Positions 7,976-18,200 of a stretch of 64,000 nt of DNA are shown in pieces (the stretch's first letter is position 1; each line of letters starts with the position of its first letter). Below the pieces are notes generated by a model. The model saw only the letters and a program-made list of their open reading frames with translations, did not search any database and was not told the origin of the DNA. Both the position numbers and the translations under genes were made by a program. Origin of the DNA: Planctomycetota bacterium (GTDB lineage: Bacteria; Planctomycetota; Phycisphaerae; UBA1845; UTPLA1); contig QEVG01000009.1 in the NCBI GenBank assembly GCA_003576905.1, forward strand, positions 1 to 64,000. The letters are read 5' to 3'.

Positions 7976-9574
7976 ATGTCGCTCAACGACTGGCATCCGA
8001 TCCGCGAGCTGCGGGAGCGGGAGGCATGGGTGTTCGAGAATGCGCCGATTGCGGCCGGGCGCCGCCGCGTGCTGATCTACAGCATGGACCCGTGGCAGCT
8101 GAGCGCGTTCGAACAGTTTCTTCACCTGGCAATCGAGCGGAAGGGCCACGAGGCCGTCACTGTTTATTTCGACGGGCTGCTGCCGCTGTGTGCGTGGGAG
8201 AATTTTGAAGTCGCGCCTCCGCCGCGTGACAAGCTGCGCGGGCGGTTCGCGTTCATGCACGGCTGCATGGGCATTGCCTCGCGGGGAATATCGACGTACC
8301 TGGACGAAGAATCGGCGCGTTCGCGAGCCGAGGCCGTTGTCGCAGGCGTGCGCGACCCGGAACTCGAGGAGATGCGATTCGGCGGTTTGCCGGTCGGGCG
8401 GATCGCGCTTCGCGACCTGACGCAGTATTCGCTCGGCTCGTTTGTCCCCCGGAGGGCGGAGGACTACCTGACGTTCCGGCGGCATCTCGTGCACGCGGTG
8501 ATGAGCGTCGAACTGGCACGGACGATTCTTGACGCGGAGCGGCCGGACATCGTCGTCCTCGTGAACGGCAAGTCGGTGATGTACTCCTACATGTACGAAC
8601 TGGCGCGGCTGCGCGGTTGCGCGGTGACGACCTGGGAGGAAGGAGGCTATTTCGACGCGTCGGTCGTTCTGGCCAACGACGACCGGGCGATCGACTTCCC
8701 GATCGACGATGCAAGCTGGCAGGCGGCTCGGCGACGGCCGCTGTCGCCGGCGGAGGCGGCGTCGGTAGAAGGGTACTTCGCCCGGTGGCGCAAGCAGGAG
8801 GCGCGGTTCTACAAGTATTACGGCCGGGAGGAGCGGGACATCGACCGGATTCGCCGCGCGCTGGACATCCCACCGGATGCCGGCCTCGTGTCCCTCTTTA
8901 CCAACATCATCTGGGACACAAACGCCCTCGGGAAGGACCGGGCGTTCGCGAGCATGTTTGACTGGATCCGCCGCACAATTGACTGGGCGGCGGGGCGGCG
9001 AAACGAGTACCTGGTCATTCGGGCGCATCCCGGCGAGTCGCGGCTGGTCTTCAAGACGCGGACGCCGATCGAGGCCGTGATCCGCGATCACTACGCCGGG
9101 GGACTGCCGCCGAACGTGCGGATCATCGGGCCGGAATCGGACTTCAGCTCGTATGAGATCGCGGCGCACTCGCGCTGCTGCGCCGTGTACACGTCGACGC
9201 TGGGTGCGGAGCTGACGCTGATGGGGGCCCGGCCGCTGATCTGCGGAACGCCCTTTTACTCCGGTCGCGGCGTGACGCGGGATATTGAGAGCGCGGAGCA
9301 GTACTTTCGAATCCTTGACAGCAAGGAGGAGGGGCCGGGCGTGGACGTGGTCGGCCTCAAGAAGCTGCTGTACCTCGTCGTCTTCAAGCTGGTGAAGCGG
9401 CCGGAGTTTTTCCGGGGGATACACGGCCACCCGCAACAGCCGCGGATCGCGATTGAAACGTTTGAAGGATTCCCGGAGTCGATGCCGGTTTTCAACGGAA
9501 TTGTCGATTGCATTCTTGAGCGGCGGAGTTTCGTGTCTCCGCCGGAGCGGGTCGCCGAGGGCGCATGGCGATGA
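7976..9574 (+). CDS. Capsule polysaccharide biosynthesis-like protein
   Basis: Product of 532 residues with a strong Shine-Dalgarno (GGAGAGGAGAG) just before the ATG. The C-terminal half has the pattern of the capsule-synthesis (PF05159-like) glycosyltransferase superfamily: LVSLFTNIIWDTNA, YLVIRAHPGESR, VRIIGPESDFSSYEIA, and the donor-binding segment YTSTLGAELTLMGARPLICG. The N-terminal half (ILIYSMDPWQLSAFEQFLHLAIE...) matches the first Rossmann-like half of such proteins. Related KpsC/KpsS enzymes add Kdo linkers. This one may transfer the sugar activated by the cytidylyltransferase encoded one base upstream. It overlaps the next gene by 10 bases, which suggests translational coupling. Confidence 0.8.
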   Translation: MSLNDWHPIRELREREAWVFENAPIAAGRRRVLIYSMDPWQLSAFEQFLHLAIERKGHEAVTVYFDGLLPLCAWENFEVAPPPRDKLRGRFAFMHGCMGIASRGISTYLDEESARSRAEAVVAGVRDPELEEMRFGGLPVGRIALRDLTQYSLGSFVPRRAEDYLTFRRHLVHAVMSVELARTILDAERPDIVVLVNGKSVMYSYMYELARLRGCAVTTWEEGGYFDASVVLANDDRAIDFPIDDASWQAARRRPLSPAEAASVEGYFARWRKQEARFYKYYGREERDIDRIRRALDIPPDAGLVSLFTNIIWDTNALGKDRAFASMFDWIRRTIDWAAGRRNEYLVIRAHPGESRLVFKTRTPIEAVIRDHYAGGLPPNVRIIGPESDFSSYEIAAHSRCCAVYTSTLGAELTLMGARPLICGTPFYSGRGVTRDIESAEQYFRILDSKEEGPGVDVVGLKKLLYLVVFKLVKRPEFFRGIHGHPQQPRIAIETFEGFPESMPVFNGIVDCILERRSFVSPPERVAEGAWR

Positions 9575-11043
9575 GTTCCGGGTCATCCGACGTGATCGTA
9601 CGGGCGGCGCGGCGCGGTTCCGCGGAGAAGGGCGCCGCGCCCGCGCCGAAGTGGACAACGATTGAGGGCTTGACCGTTGCCTATACCGATGAAGCCTCGC
9701 TCCGGACGGCCCGGAAGGACATTTTCGAGCAGCGCATCTATCACTTTGAGCCGGCGACTCCGAGCCCGCTCATTATCGACGGTGGCGCGCACGTCGGGAT
9801 GGCGGCCATGTACTGGAAGCGGGTGATGCCGGCGGCGCGGATCGTGTGCTTTGAGCCGGATGGCGGGATCGCCGCGCTGTTGCGGAAGAACCTCTCGGTG
9901 AACGGGCTCACGGGCGTGGAGGTGATCGAGGCGGGGCTGGCGGCGGCGGCGGGTGAGGCGGCTTTCTGCGCCGACGGCTCGGACGGGGGGAGGCTCGTGA
10001 CCGAGGCCGGGGGCGATGCGGACTGGCGCGTGCCGACGGCGCGGCTCTCGGATCATGTGCGCGAGCCGGTGGAGCTGCTCAAGCTGAACATCGAGGGGCA
10101 GGAGTGGCCCGTCCTGAGCGACCTCGAGCAGGCCGGGCGGCTCGGACTTGTCCGGCGGATCATTCTCGAGTACCACGGCTGGCCGGGCGGGCGGCAAAGC
10201 CTGGGAGACATTCTGAACCTGCTGGACCGCGCGGGGTACCAGTACATCGTTCACGACTTTGACCGGGAGACGAACCCGGCCACGAAGCCGCCGTTTCGAA
10301 TCCGGAACCACGCGCCGTGGTTCTGCCTGGTGTATGCGGAGCGCGCGGCGGTGGATTCCGGTACTTCGCGGCCGCCCCATTCGAAAGCGCCGCCGATCGT
10401 GGAGATGGGCGGCCTGCGGCGCGTGACCCCGGTGAGCCGCGTCTTCGGGCTGGATCGGGGAACGGCGATCGACCGGCACTACATCGAGACGTTTCTCGCC
10501 GCGCACGCCTCCGACATTTGCGGGCGGGTGCTGGAGATCGGCGACTGCGGCTACACGCGCCGGTTCGGCGGGGAGGGGGTGTCGCGGTCCGACGTACTGC
10601 ACGCCGCGCCGGGCAATCGGCAGGCGACGCTCGTCGGAGACCTCGCCACGGGCGCGGGCATTCCGCGCGAGGCTTTTGACTGCATCATCCTGACGCAGAC
10701 CCTCTTGTGCATTGAGGATGTACGCTCGGCGATCGCGAACTGTGCCCGTGCGCTGGCGCCGGAGGGCGTGGTGCTGGCGACCGTGCCGGGCATCAGCCAG
10801 GTCAGCCGATACGACATGGATCGCTGGGGAGACTGGTGGCGGTTTACGACGCTATCGGCGCGGCGGCTGTTTGAGTCGGCGTTCGGCGCGGGGAATGTCG
10901 CCGTCGAGGCTTTCGGCAACGTACTCGCGGCGACGGGCTTTCTGCAGGGCATGGCGGCCGAGGAGCTGACGGCGCGCGAACTGGAACACCGCGATGCCGA
11001 TTACGAACTTGTCATCACGATTCGCGCGCGAAGGGCGAACTAG
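9565..11043 (+). CDS. FkbM-family methyltransferase fused to a second SAM methyltransferase domain
   Basis: Product of 492 residues with two SAM-dependent domains. Residues about 60-255 match FkbM: PLIIDGGAHVGMAAMYWK (motif I), RIVCFEPDGGIAALLRKNL, and LLKLNIEGQEWPVL. Residues about 300-490 are a class I methyltransferase with VLEIGDCGYTRRFGG, FDCIILTQTLLCIEDVRSAI and ALAPEGVVLATVPGI, where the canonical Gly-rich motif I is weak. FkbM proteins methylate sugar or polyketide hydroxyls. Here O-methylation of glycan residues is likely. The ATG at 9565 lies inside the previous gene, and the polysaccharide deacetylase starts seven bases after the stop. The fusion could allow two modifications of the same chain. 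The second domain may also be partly degenerate. Confidence 0.85.
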   Translation: MAMSSGSSDVIVRAARRGSAEKGAAPAPKWTTIEGLTVAYTDEASLRTARKDIFEQRIYHFEPATPSPLIIDGGAHVGMAAMYWKRVMPAARIVCFEPDGGIAALLRKNLSVNGLTGVEVIEAGLAAAAGEAAFCADGSDGGRLVTEAGGDADWRVPTARLSDHVREPVELLKLNIEGQEWPVLSDLEQAGRLGLVRRIILEYHGWPGGRQSLGDILNLLDRAGYQYIVHDFDRETNPATKPPFRIRNHAPWFCLVYAERAAVDSGTSRPPHSKAPPIVEMGGLRRVTPVSRVFGLDRGTAIDRHYIETFLAAHASDICGRVLEIGDCGYTRRFGGEGVSRSDVLHAAPGNRQATLVGDLATGAGIPREAFDCIILTQTLLCIEDVRSAIANCARALAPEGVVLATVPGISQVSRYDMDRWGDWWRFTTLSARRLFESAFGAGNVAVEAFGNVLAATGFLQGMAAEELTARELEHRDADYELVITIRARRAN

Positions 11044-11049
11044 GACGTC

Positions 11050-12129
11050 ATGAACGTACACCGAGAATGCCAAAACATTGGCACTTACCCGGCGGAAGCG
11101 GGAGCCCTGGTGCTCCTGTATCATCGCGTCGCCGACGCGGAGCGCGATCCGCAGCTCCTGTGCGTGTCGCCGAAGCACTTTCGCGAGCATCTCGAGATTC
11201 TGCGCCGCCGCTGCCGGCCCTGCGCGCTTTCGCACTGCGTTGACCACGTGCTCGAGGGCGAGGTGCCGGCGGGCGGGGTGGCCATTACCTTCGACGACGG
11301 CTACGCCGACAACCTGACGGTGGCCGCGCCGCTGCTGCGGGAACAGGGCGTGCCCGCGACGGTCTTTGTTGCGACGCGCGACGAGGGGCGTGATCGCGAG
11401 TTTTGGTGGGATGATCTCGAGCGGATCATTCTCCGGACACGGTCGCTGCCGCGCCGGTTGGAGATGGCCGCATCGGGGGTCCGGCACGAATGGAACCTGA
11501 CCGACGGGAGCCGCGAAGCGCCGTGCGCACCGGAGTGGAATGTCCAAATGGGCGATCCCCCCACGGAGCGGCAGGCGCTTTACCTGCACCTGTGCCGACT
11601 GCTCCGCGTCCTGGGCGATTGCGAACGACGCGAGATCCTGGACGCGTTGTGCGCCTGGGCAGGCGTCTCGCGGCAGGGGCGCTCGAGCCATCGGGTGATG
11701 ATGCCGGATGAATGGCGGGAACTCGCCGACGACGCGCTGATCGAGATCGGGGCGCATACGGTGTCGCACCCGGTGCTCTCGGAACTGCCGGTGGCGGATC
11801 AGTTTGCGGAGATCATGGGCAGCCGGCAGAGGCTTGAGCAGGAACTTGGGCGGCCGGTCCGGGGCTTCGCGTATCCCTACGGGTGCCGCGGCGACTTCGG
11901 CCCGGCGACGGCGGCCATGGTGAAGAACGCGGGGCTTGCATATGCATGCGCGAACACCGGAAGGCCGCCGCATTCCGGGGGGCGCGTGACGAAGGACAGC
12001 GACCCCTATCGGCTGCCGCGCGTTCTCGTGCGCGACTGGGACGGCGACACGTTCGAGCGGCATCTGCGCGAGGCATGGAAGTTGGCGGACGTTCAGGAGA
12101 GGCCCCGCCATGTCGGCGCCGGCGCGTGA
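11050..12129 (+). CDS. Polysaccharide deacetylase (NodB-homology, CE4)
   Basis: Product of 359 residues. The NodB motifs are clear: LLYHRV near the start, AITFDDGYADNL with the catalytic and metal-binding Asp pair, EIGAHTVSHPVLS with the two metal-binding histidines, and GFAYPYG. A segment of about 110 residues rich in charged residues is inserted between the TFDDGY and HTVSH motifs. CE4 enzymes remove acetyl groups from polysaccharides or peptidoglycan. The position inside the glycan locus suggests action on the polymer made here. No signal peptide is evident, as in many lipid-linked-oligosaccharide deacetylases. The 3' end overlaps the next glycosyltransferase by 20 bases. Confidence 0.88.
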   Translation: MNVHRECQNIGTYPAEAGALVLLYHRVADAERDPQLLCVSPKHFREHLEILRRRCRPCALSHCVDHVLEGEVPAGGVAITFDDGYADNLTVAAPLLREQGVPATVFVATRDEGRDREFWWDDLERIILRTRSLPRRLEMAASGVRHEWNLTDGSREAPCAPEWNVQMGDPPTERQALYLHLCRLLRVLGDCERREILDALCAWAGVSRQGRSSHRVMMPDEWRELADDALIEIGAHTVSHPVLSELPVADQFAEIMGSRQRLEQELGRPVRGFAYPYGCRGDFGPATAAMVKNAGLAYACANTGRPPHSGGRVTKDSDPYRLPRVLVRDWDGDTFERHLREAWKLADVQERPRHVGAGA

Positions 12130-13558
12130 CATTCTCCAGGTCAGCACGGCCGATGTCCTGGGCGGGGCGGAGCGCATCGCCCGGACACTGTTTCAGGAAT
12201 ACCGCGCGCGGGGACACCGCTCGTATCTTGCGGTCGGGCGGAAGCGGACGACCGATGCGGGTGTCCTGTTGATGACACATGGCGAGGGGGCGGGGCCGTG
12301 GCGGCGATTCTGGTGGGGCCTGCACGCACGGCTTCAGCCGAATTTTCCGCGGATACCGGCGGCACGGACGATGGCGCGGTTTTTCCAGTCGATGGCCGAA
12401 CCGGCGGGCGTGCTGGACCGGTGGCGCGGGGTGGAGGATTTTCACTTTCCGGCGGCATGGCGCCTGCCGGTGCTTGCGCCGCGCCGGCCGCAGATCGTCC
12501 ATTTGCATAACCTGCATGGGAATTACTTCGATCTTCGAGCGCTGCCGGCGCTCTGCCGGGCCGCGCCGCTGGTTCTGACACTGCATGACGCGTGGCTCTT
12601 GGCGGGTCACTGCGCGCACAGCATGGGCTGTGCGCGCTGGCGATCGGGATGCGGGAACTGTCCGGACCTGGGGATTTACCCGGCGGTTCGACGCGACGCG
12701 ACTGCGCATAATCTAAGGCGGAAGGCGGAGATTTATCGGCAGTGCAGGTTGTTTGCGGCGACGCCGTGCCGTTGGTTGATGGAACGCGTGGAGGAGTCGG
12801 CGCTTGCGCCGGCCTTGGCCGGGTCGCGCGTCATTCCCAACGGCATTGACCTGTCGGTGTTCATGCCCGGCGACAGGGCGGAGGCGCGGGGCGCGCTGGG
12901 ACTGCCCCAGGACGCGGACGTACTGCTTTTCGCGGCGTATGGAGTAATGCGAAACAGCTTCAAGGACTTCGCGACGCTCCGCGGGACGGCGGAGGCGCTT
13001 TCGGCACGCCGGGCCGGCGCGGGCCGGGACCGTGCGGAGAAGGGGAGGCCGCTTCTTGTGCTGGTCCTTGGGGAGAATGGCAAGGAGGTGACACTGCCGG
13101 GCGCGGAGATTCGATTCGCGGGGAGGGTTGATGATCCGGCGGAGGTGGCGCGCTATCACCGGGCGGCGGACCTTTACGTCCAAGCGGCGCGGGCGGACAC
13201 GTTTCCCACGTCGGTACTGGAAGCGCTGGCATGCGGGACGCCGGTCGTGGCGACGGCGGTCGGCGGAATCGGTGAGCAGGTTGTGGGGATCGACGCGCGG
13301 GGGAGCAGCAGCGCCGCGCCGACGGGTTGGCTGGTGGGCGAGGGGGATTCCGAGGCGATGGCGCATGCGGTGTCGCGGCTGCTTGGGGATCGACGGCTGC
13401 GCATGAGCCTGGCGGAAAGCGCGGCCAGGGATGCCCGGAGTCGATTTGATCACCGGCTCATGGCGCGGCGATACCTGGAGTGGTATGAAGAGATTCTCGG
13501 CGGGGAATCGGCGACGTTCGGCGCGGGCGCGCGCCGAGGCGTCTTTACGCATTCTTAG
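12110..13558 (+). CDS. Family 4 glycosyltransferase
   Basis: Product of 482 residues with GT-B organisation. The N-terminal domain starts ILQVSTADVLGGAERIARTL, the usual GGAE loop of GT4 enzymes, and continues with IVHLHNLHGNYFDL and LTLHDAWLLAGHCAHS followed by a Cys-rich stretch (CARWRSGCGNC). The C-terminal domain has VIPNGIDLSVF, ADLYVQAARADTFPTSVLEALACGTPVVAT with the conserved E-x7-E region, and ASAARDARSRF-like end helices. It retains transfer to a lipid-linked or polymer acceptor as its probable role. It is the last gene of the locus, and the gene start lies within the deacetylase gene. Confidence 0.9.
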   Translation: MSAPARDILQVSTADVLGGAERIARTLFQEYRARGHRSYLAVGRKRTTDAGVLLMTHGEGAGPWRRFWWGLHARLQPNFPRIPAARTMARFFQSMAEPAGVLDRWRGVEDFHFPAAWRLPVLAPRRPQIVHLHNLHGNYFDLRALPALCRAAPLVLTLHDAWLLAGHCAHSMGCARWRSGCGNCPDLGIYPAVRRDATAHNLRRKAEIYRQCRLFAATPCRWLMERVEESALAPALAGSRVIPNGIDLSVFMPGDRAEARGALGLPQDADVLLFAAYGVMRNSFKDFATLRGTAEALSARRAGAGRDRAEKGRPLLVLVLGENGKEVTLPGAEIRFAGRVDDPAEVARYHRAADLYVQAARADTFPTSVLEALACGTPVVATAVGGIGEQVVGIDARGSSSAAPTGWLVGEGDSEAMAHAVSRLLGDRRLRMSLAESAARDARSRFDHRLMARRYLEWYEEILGGESATFGAGARRGVFTHS

Positions 13559-13978
13559 CGGCATCTTTACGCGCGCCGCAACCGCGCGGAGTTCAAGAGC
13601 TTGCGCTCGGCGGGGGATACATGCCTGTCGATTGAGAGGGGTCGCGCTTAGCGCGAACTGCATTCATCATTAGCGCGGGACTCATCGGTCCTTAATTTCA
13701 GCGGCGTACGATTCGCGCGGGTCGGGCGGCGTGCGCATTACGTATCAGGTCTCAGACGCTCGTTCGCCTGCGCCGGAGCGCCACATCACACACGGAATTA
13801 ACACGAGGCTCGAATGGACTTAACCATCGGGCCGTAGGCTCTCAGACCTGACCGGGTTGGTCAGAGGAGCCGAGAATCGTTTGGTTGTGCTTCTTTCGTT
13901 TCGTCGTGTCAGCGGAAGGCAGGGACGAATCCGTCCTTGCACAACGGCTCACAGATCTTTTACGAGGAGACTCCCCCA
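13559..13978. other. Intergenic region upstream of the prepilin-like gene
   Basis: 420 bases with no convincing gene. It contains a short perfect hairpin around 13646-13660 (TCGCGC-TTA-GCGCGA) without a T-run. A longer stem-loop occurs around 13832-13875, where GGCTCT pairs with GGAGCC and an inner CTGACC pairs with GGTCAG around a GGGTT loop. These probably lie in the leader of the prepilin-like gene. No riboswitch family was recognised. Confidence 0.45.
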
Positions 13979-15022
13979 ATGAAGTTCCCACGCCATCCCG
14001 ATCGCATTGTCGCCGGGGCATTCACCCTGATTGAACTGCTGGTTGTTATCTCGATCATCGCGGTGCTGATCGGCATCCTGCTCCCCGCGCTTTCGGCGGC
14101 GCGAAAGCACGGGCAGGCCGTGAAATGCGCCACGAACCTGCATCACGTTTCGCAGGCGATGGGCGGCTACCTTGCGGACAACGGGGGCGTGTATCCGCCG
14201 TCCTATGTGTACTGCTCGGATGCCGATGGGAATTACGACCTGAACGAGCAGCTTTCCTCGGACAACGCTCCCTATGGGTATCTTCACTGGTCGTACTTCC
14301 TCTATGCGGGGAAGAACACGCCGCAGGAGTCGTTTCAGTGTCCGACGATACCGAACGGCGGCCTGCCTCGGACGAATCCCGGGCCGGAGGGCTGGGAGCC
14401 GGGCCAGACGGATGGATCGGGCAACAGCGGTCCCTCGTCGGGCGCGATCGAGGACCGGCAGGCGGTACGCATGGCGTACACGGGGAATGCGGCGATCTTT
14501 CCGCGCAACAAGTTCCAACTCGGCATGAGCACCGGCGGATCCAGCCGCGTGAATGTGTGCGTGAACGAGAAGTCGATCGATGACCCGGCGCGGGTGGTGC
14601 TGGCGACCGAGTTCAACAAGAACTGGAAGCTGGTCGCCCAGGGCAGCGGCGACTCGGGGCTGCTCTCCAAGAGCCACCGGCCGATCAACGCGATGATGCA
14701 CCCGACGTCGCCGAATGAGTACGACGCGCCGGACGGCCCGCCGGGCTTTACGTACGGCAACGGGGCCAACAACTTCGGGCTACAGAGCGAGAGCCTTGTG
14801 TCCGCCGCGCGGGATATTCTCGCGGGGGGCGGCTATTCGCAGGCGAACGCGGTGGGCCGGCATCATCCCGGTGGTGACAAGCTCGGCGGCACCGCGAATT
14901 TTCTATACGCGGACGGTCACGTGGATCGCAAGACGGTGCGTCAGACCCTCGAGCGGTGGGAGTGGGGCCGGCGCTACTACAGCCTGACCGGCTACAACAA
15001 GATCGGCCCGCCCTGGAACTGA
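13979..15022 (+). CDS. Prepilin-like protein (type IV pilin N-terminus, planctomycete DUF1559-type tail)
   Basis: Product of 347 residues. The ATG at 13979 follows AGGAGA at a good distance. The N-terminus is a type III (prepilin) signal: a short basic leader ending in Gly-Ala just before FTLIELLVVISIIAVLIG, with the conserved Phe and the Glu at position +5, then an amphipathic helix. The C-terminus carries RHHPGGDKLGG and FLYADGHV, the H-x-GG...DGHV signature of the large planctomycete pseudopilin-like family. It would be processed by a prepilin peptidase (not in this window) and assembled into, or exported by, a type II secretion or pilus-like machine. Its own leader is long. The next gene encodes a large secreted protein, which may be related cargo. 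Confidence 0.9.
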   Translation: MKFPRHPDRIVAGAFTLIELLVVISIIAVLIGILLPALSAARKHGQAVKCATNLHHVSQAMGGYLADNGGVYPPSYVYCSDADGNYDLNEQLSSDNAPYGYLHWSYFLYAGKNTPQESFQCPTIPNGGLPRTNPGPEGWEPGQTDGSGNSGPSSGAIEDRQAVRMAYTGNAAIFPRNKFQLGMSTGGSSRVNVCVNEKSIDDPARVVLATEFNKNWKLVAQGSGDSGLLSKSHRPINAMMHPTSPNEYDAPDGPPGFTYGNGANNFGLQSESLVSAARDILAGGGYSQANAVGRHHPGGDKLGGTANFLYADGHVDRKTVRQTLERWEWGRRYYSLTGYNKIGPPWN

Positions 15023-15217
15023 GCGGGTCCGCACGGGGCGGATCGTTCGGCGGCGGCGTGGGCGAAAGGAGGTTCGCCGGGGAAGGTGAATCGCAGACAG
15101 TGCCTGTCCATGGGAAGGACGAAGGCCGCAAGGCCAATGACGCGTTCCAGATTGCTCGGCAGCGAGAGTGGAACTGAAGACTCGGATTCGAAACCAGTTA
15201 CAGGGAGAGAAGAAGCA

Positions 15218-18200
15218 ATGCAGAAGCGGAGACTCACAAGTGGAATCATCGTGGCACTGGCCGCAGCGGTCTGTGCCGTGGGCGCCGCGCGGCCGGCCCG
15301 GGCGGGCGTGCCGACCGGGGCATGCTGTCTGATTGATGTTGGCGGAACCTGCCAGGACGCCGTTACGGAAGGCGAATGTGGGGCGCTCGGCGGCGATTAT
15401 CGAGGCGATGGAACGGATTGCACCACGCTGGGCGGGGGGAATCCGGCCAATGCGTGCCTTGGCGCATGCTGTCGGCTGGCCCTCGGCTCCTGCACGGCGA
15501 ATTCGACGAAGCTCGCGTGCGAGGCGGACTATGTCGTCAGCGTGGGGCCGCCCGAGGTGCGTGGAAACGGCATCTTTCAGGGATACAACACGGCCTGCGG
15601 TCCAGATACGTGTCCGGCGCTGACCGGGGCGTGCTGTGCGCCCGACGGATCGTGCCAGGTGCGGACGCTTCAGGAGTGCCAGACGATTGTCAATGGCTTC
15701 TTCAACGGCGTCGGTACGACCTGCGCAACGGCGGTCTGTACGGGCGGGTGCTGTCTGCCGGATGGCTCCTGCATTACGGGCGTCACCTACAACGATTGCT
15801 GCAACGCGCCGAATGACGGCTTTTTCCGTGGATATGCCACGGACTGCACCAGCCCGGACTGTCCGCAGGCCGGGGCCTGCTGCTTTACCGATGGATCGTG
15901 TCTTTCATTGACGCCGGCGGACTGCGACGCGGGCGGCGGCTCTTACCAGGGGTCGGGCGTCGACTGCGGGTCGGCGGGGTGTACGGCGGTGACGGGCGCG
16001 TGTCTCCAGCCGCTGGGCGTCTGTTCGGTGATGAACAAGGTCGATTGCGAGCGGTCCGCACTTTACACAGGAACCGGCGCGCCGACTTATTGGATTGGTC
16101 CGGGCACGTCCTGTCCGACCGAGGGACCCTACTATCTGCCGGGCGGCGGACAGGTGAACATGGCGGGCGCGACGCTTTTTGCGGACTTTTCGGCGATCGC
16201 CGGCTCGACAAACGATTTCATCAATGTCAGTCCGGACGTCATTCGCCCGACGGGCTATCCGTACAATCGCTTCCGGGATTCGGACGGCGACTGCTTTGCC
16301 GATGCGATCCAGCAGCTTGCGCCGACGTACATCTGCCCTCCGGGCATCTGGTGGGGCCAGTGGCTGGTGAACTACCGGTCGGTGGGTTCGCTCAACGGGG
16401 TCAATGAGTTCATTGACTATCAGCTTCTCGGCATTCCCGGCTACAAGACGCTGACGGAGCGCGGCGTACTCAATCGGGTTCGCTACAGCGACGTCGGTGG
16501 TGTCCCGACGGGCCTTATCCCGTGCCCGGCCAATTGTCACCCCGACACCTGTGGGGACCTGAACGGTGACGGCATGACGAATGCCCTGGATGTTCAGGAC
16601 ATGGCCGATGCGATTGTCGGGCTCGCGGCCCCCGCGCCGGAGAATGGAGAATTCACGCAGGACGGAGTCGTCGACATCGATGACGTGTTCATCTTTCTTG
16701 AGTGCGTGCTGAACAAGGCCAGCCCACTGGTTGAAAGCGCGACGCCGGTCTGCGTTGAGACAATCGACATGGCCAGCACGGATGTTCCCATGGCCTGGGT
16801 TGTCCGATTGCCCGGCACGCCGGCGTGGAATCGGAAGCCGACGTCCGCAGGCTACGGCAACAACCCTGTCAAATCGACAACAGGATTTGATCAAAGGCTG
16901 GTGAGTCTTGAGCGCGCCCACCCGGTCGAGGGGCCGATTTCGCTCAACGTAAATGTGACTATGCCCGACAGCCAGACGGTGTTTGATAACACGATCGCGA
17001 TTTCGCCGGTGTGTGCGATTGCCAATCGCGGCACGGGCAAGCGAAATGTGACGTACAGTGAGCTCCAGCATCACTGGGTGTCCGGGCGATTCCCGAATGG
17101 CGAGAACCTGGTTGCCGCGACGCGCGACGCGGGTTCAGGTACGCGGAATGCGTGCAATAATGCGCTGGGCATCGACCCCAGCTGGGGCGGCGGCGACAAC
17201 ATCGGCAACCAGAGCACGGTCAACGACGAGACGCGACTGGGGCCGCTGTTTCAGCCGACGAATTGCGGTGGTTCCGGCCTGATTGAGCAGGTGGTTGAGT
17301 ATAACCGCCTGGCGATCGGGTACACGGGCTACTTCGGCGGCAGTCGGGCTGCGGATGACGCATTCCAGGGTCGGTACGAGATTCTGAACATCAAGAAGGA
17401 CGTTGCGGGGGGTACGGAATTCGTCCGGCCCACGCTGAACAGCATCCTTGATAACTGCAACATTAACACGGGTTACCAAGTGACGGCGTCGCAGACGCTG
17501 GCGACGCTGGGCGATCCGTTTGACGATGTTACCGGGAATCCTCCGATGCCGAATCCGGCGGCGCGCGATTATCTGCGGAATTTGTTTGTGAGCATTCAGC
17601 AGTTTTCGGCGGCGCCGTTTACGGATACGAGCGCGACTCCGGCACAGGCGCTGACCCGGAACTTCGTCCTCGAAGCCGCCGTGGACTGCATTCCGTCGAT
17701 TGCCGATCCGCTGACGTTCAATGCGAACCCCAATTTCGCACAGGGCGCTCAGGACGCGGTGCGGGCGACCAACGTGACGTTCACTCCGGCGTATGGCAGT
17801 CGCAACGCCGCTGGTCGCGTTCCGACACGCAAGTCGGGCGAGGTCTACAGCGACAACACGGTCGCAAACCAGTCGTATCGACTGCCGAACGGAAACCACG
17901 GCGCGCCGTGGACGGCGGGGGCGACGATTCCGGCGACGTTTACCCGCATGCGGATTGCCGGTGACTTCAACGCGGACGGCAAGCGGGATTGGGATGACAT
18001 TCCCGCGCTCATGCAGGCGGTGAACAATCCGCTCGCTTTTGAGGCGGCCGATGCCGCACTCTTCCCCAACAATTACATCGTCCCCGAGATCATGGGCGAT
18101 TTTGACGGCGACGGGAACTTCGGCGACAGCACGACGAGCGGCGCGGTCGGCACGAACGCGATCACGCCGAACGAGATGCGCGATGCGAGGTACTTTGCCG

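Noticed and set aside
15030-15217. Possible riboswitch in the leader of the PstS-dockerin protein (GGCCGCAAGGCC tetraloop)
   Set aside because: A single small GCAA-capped hairpin without any of the conserved segments of c-di-GMP, cobalamin or other known riboswitches.
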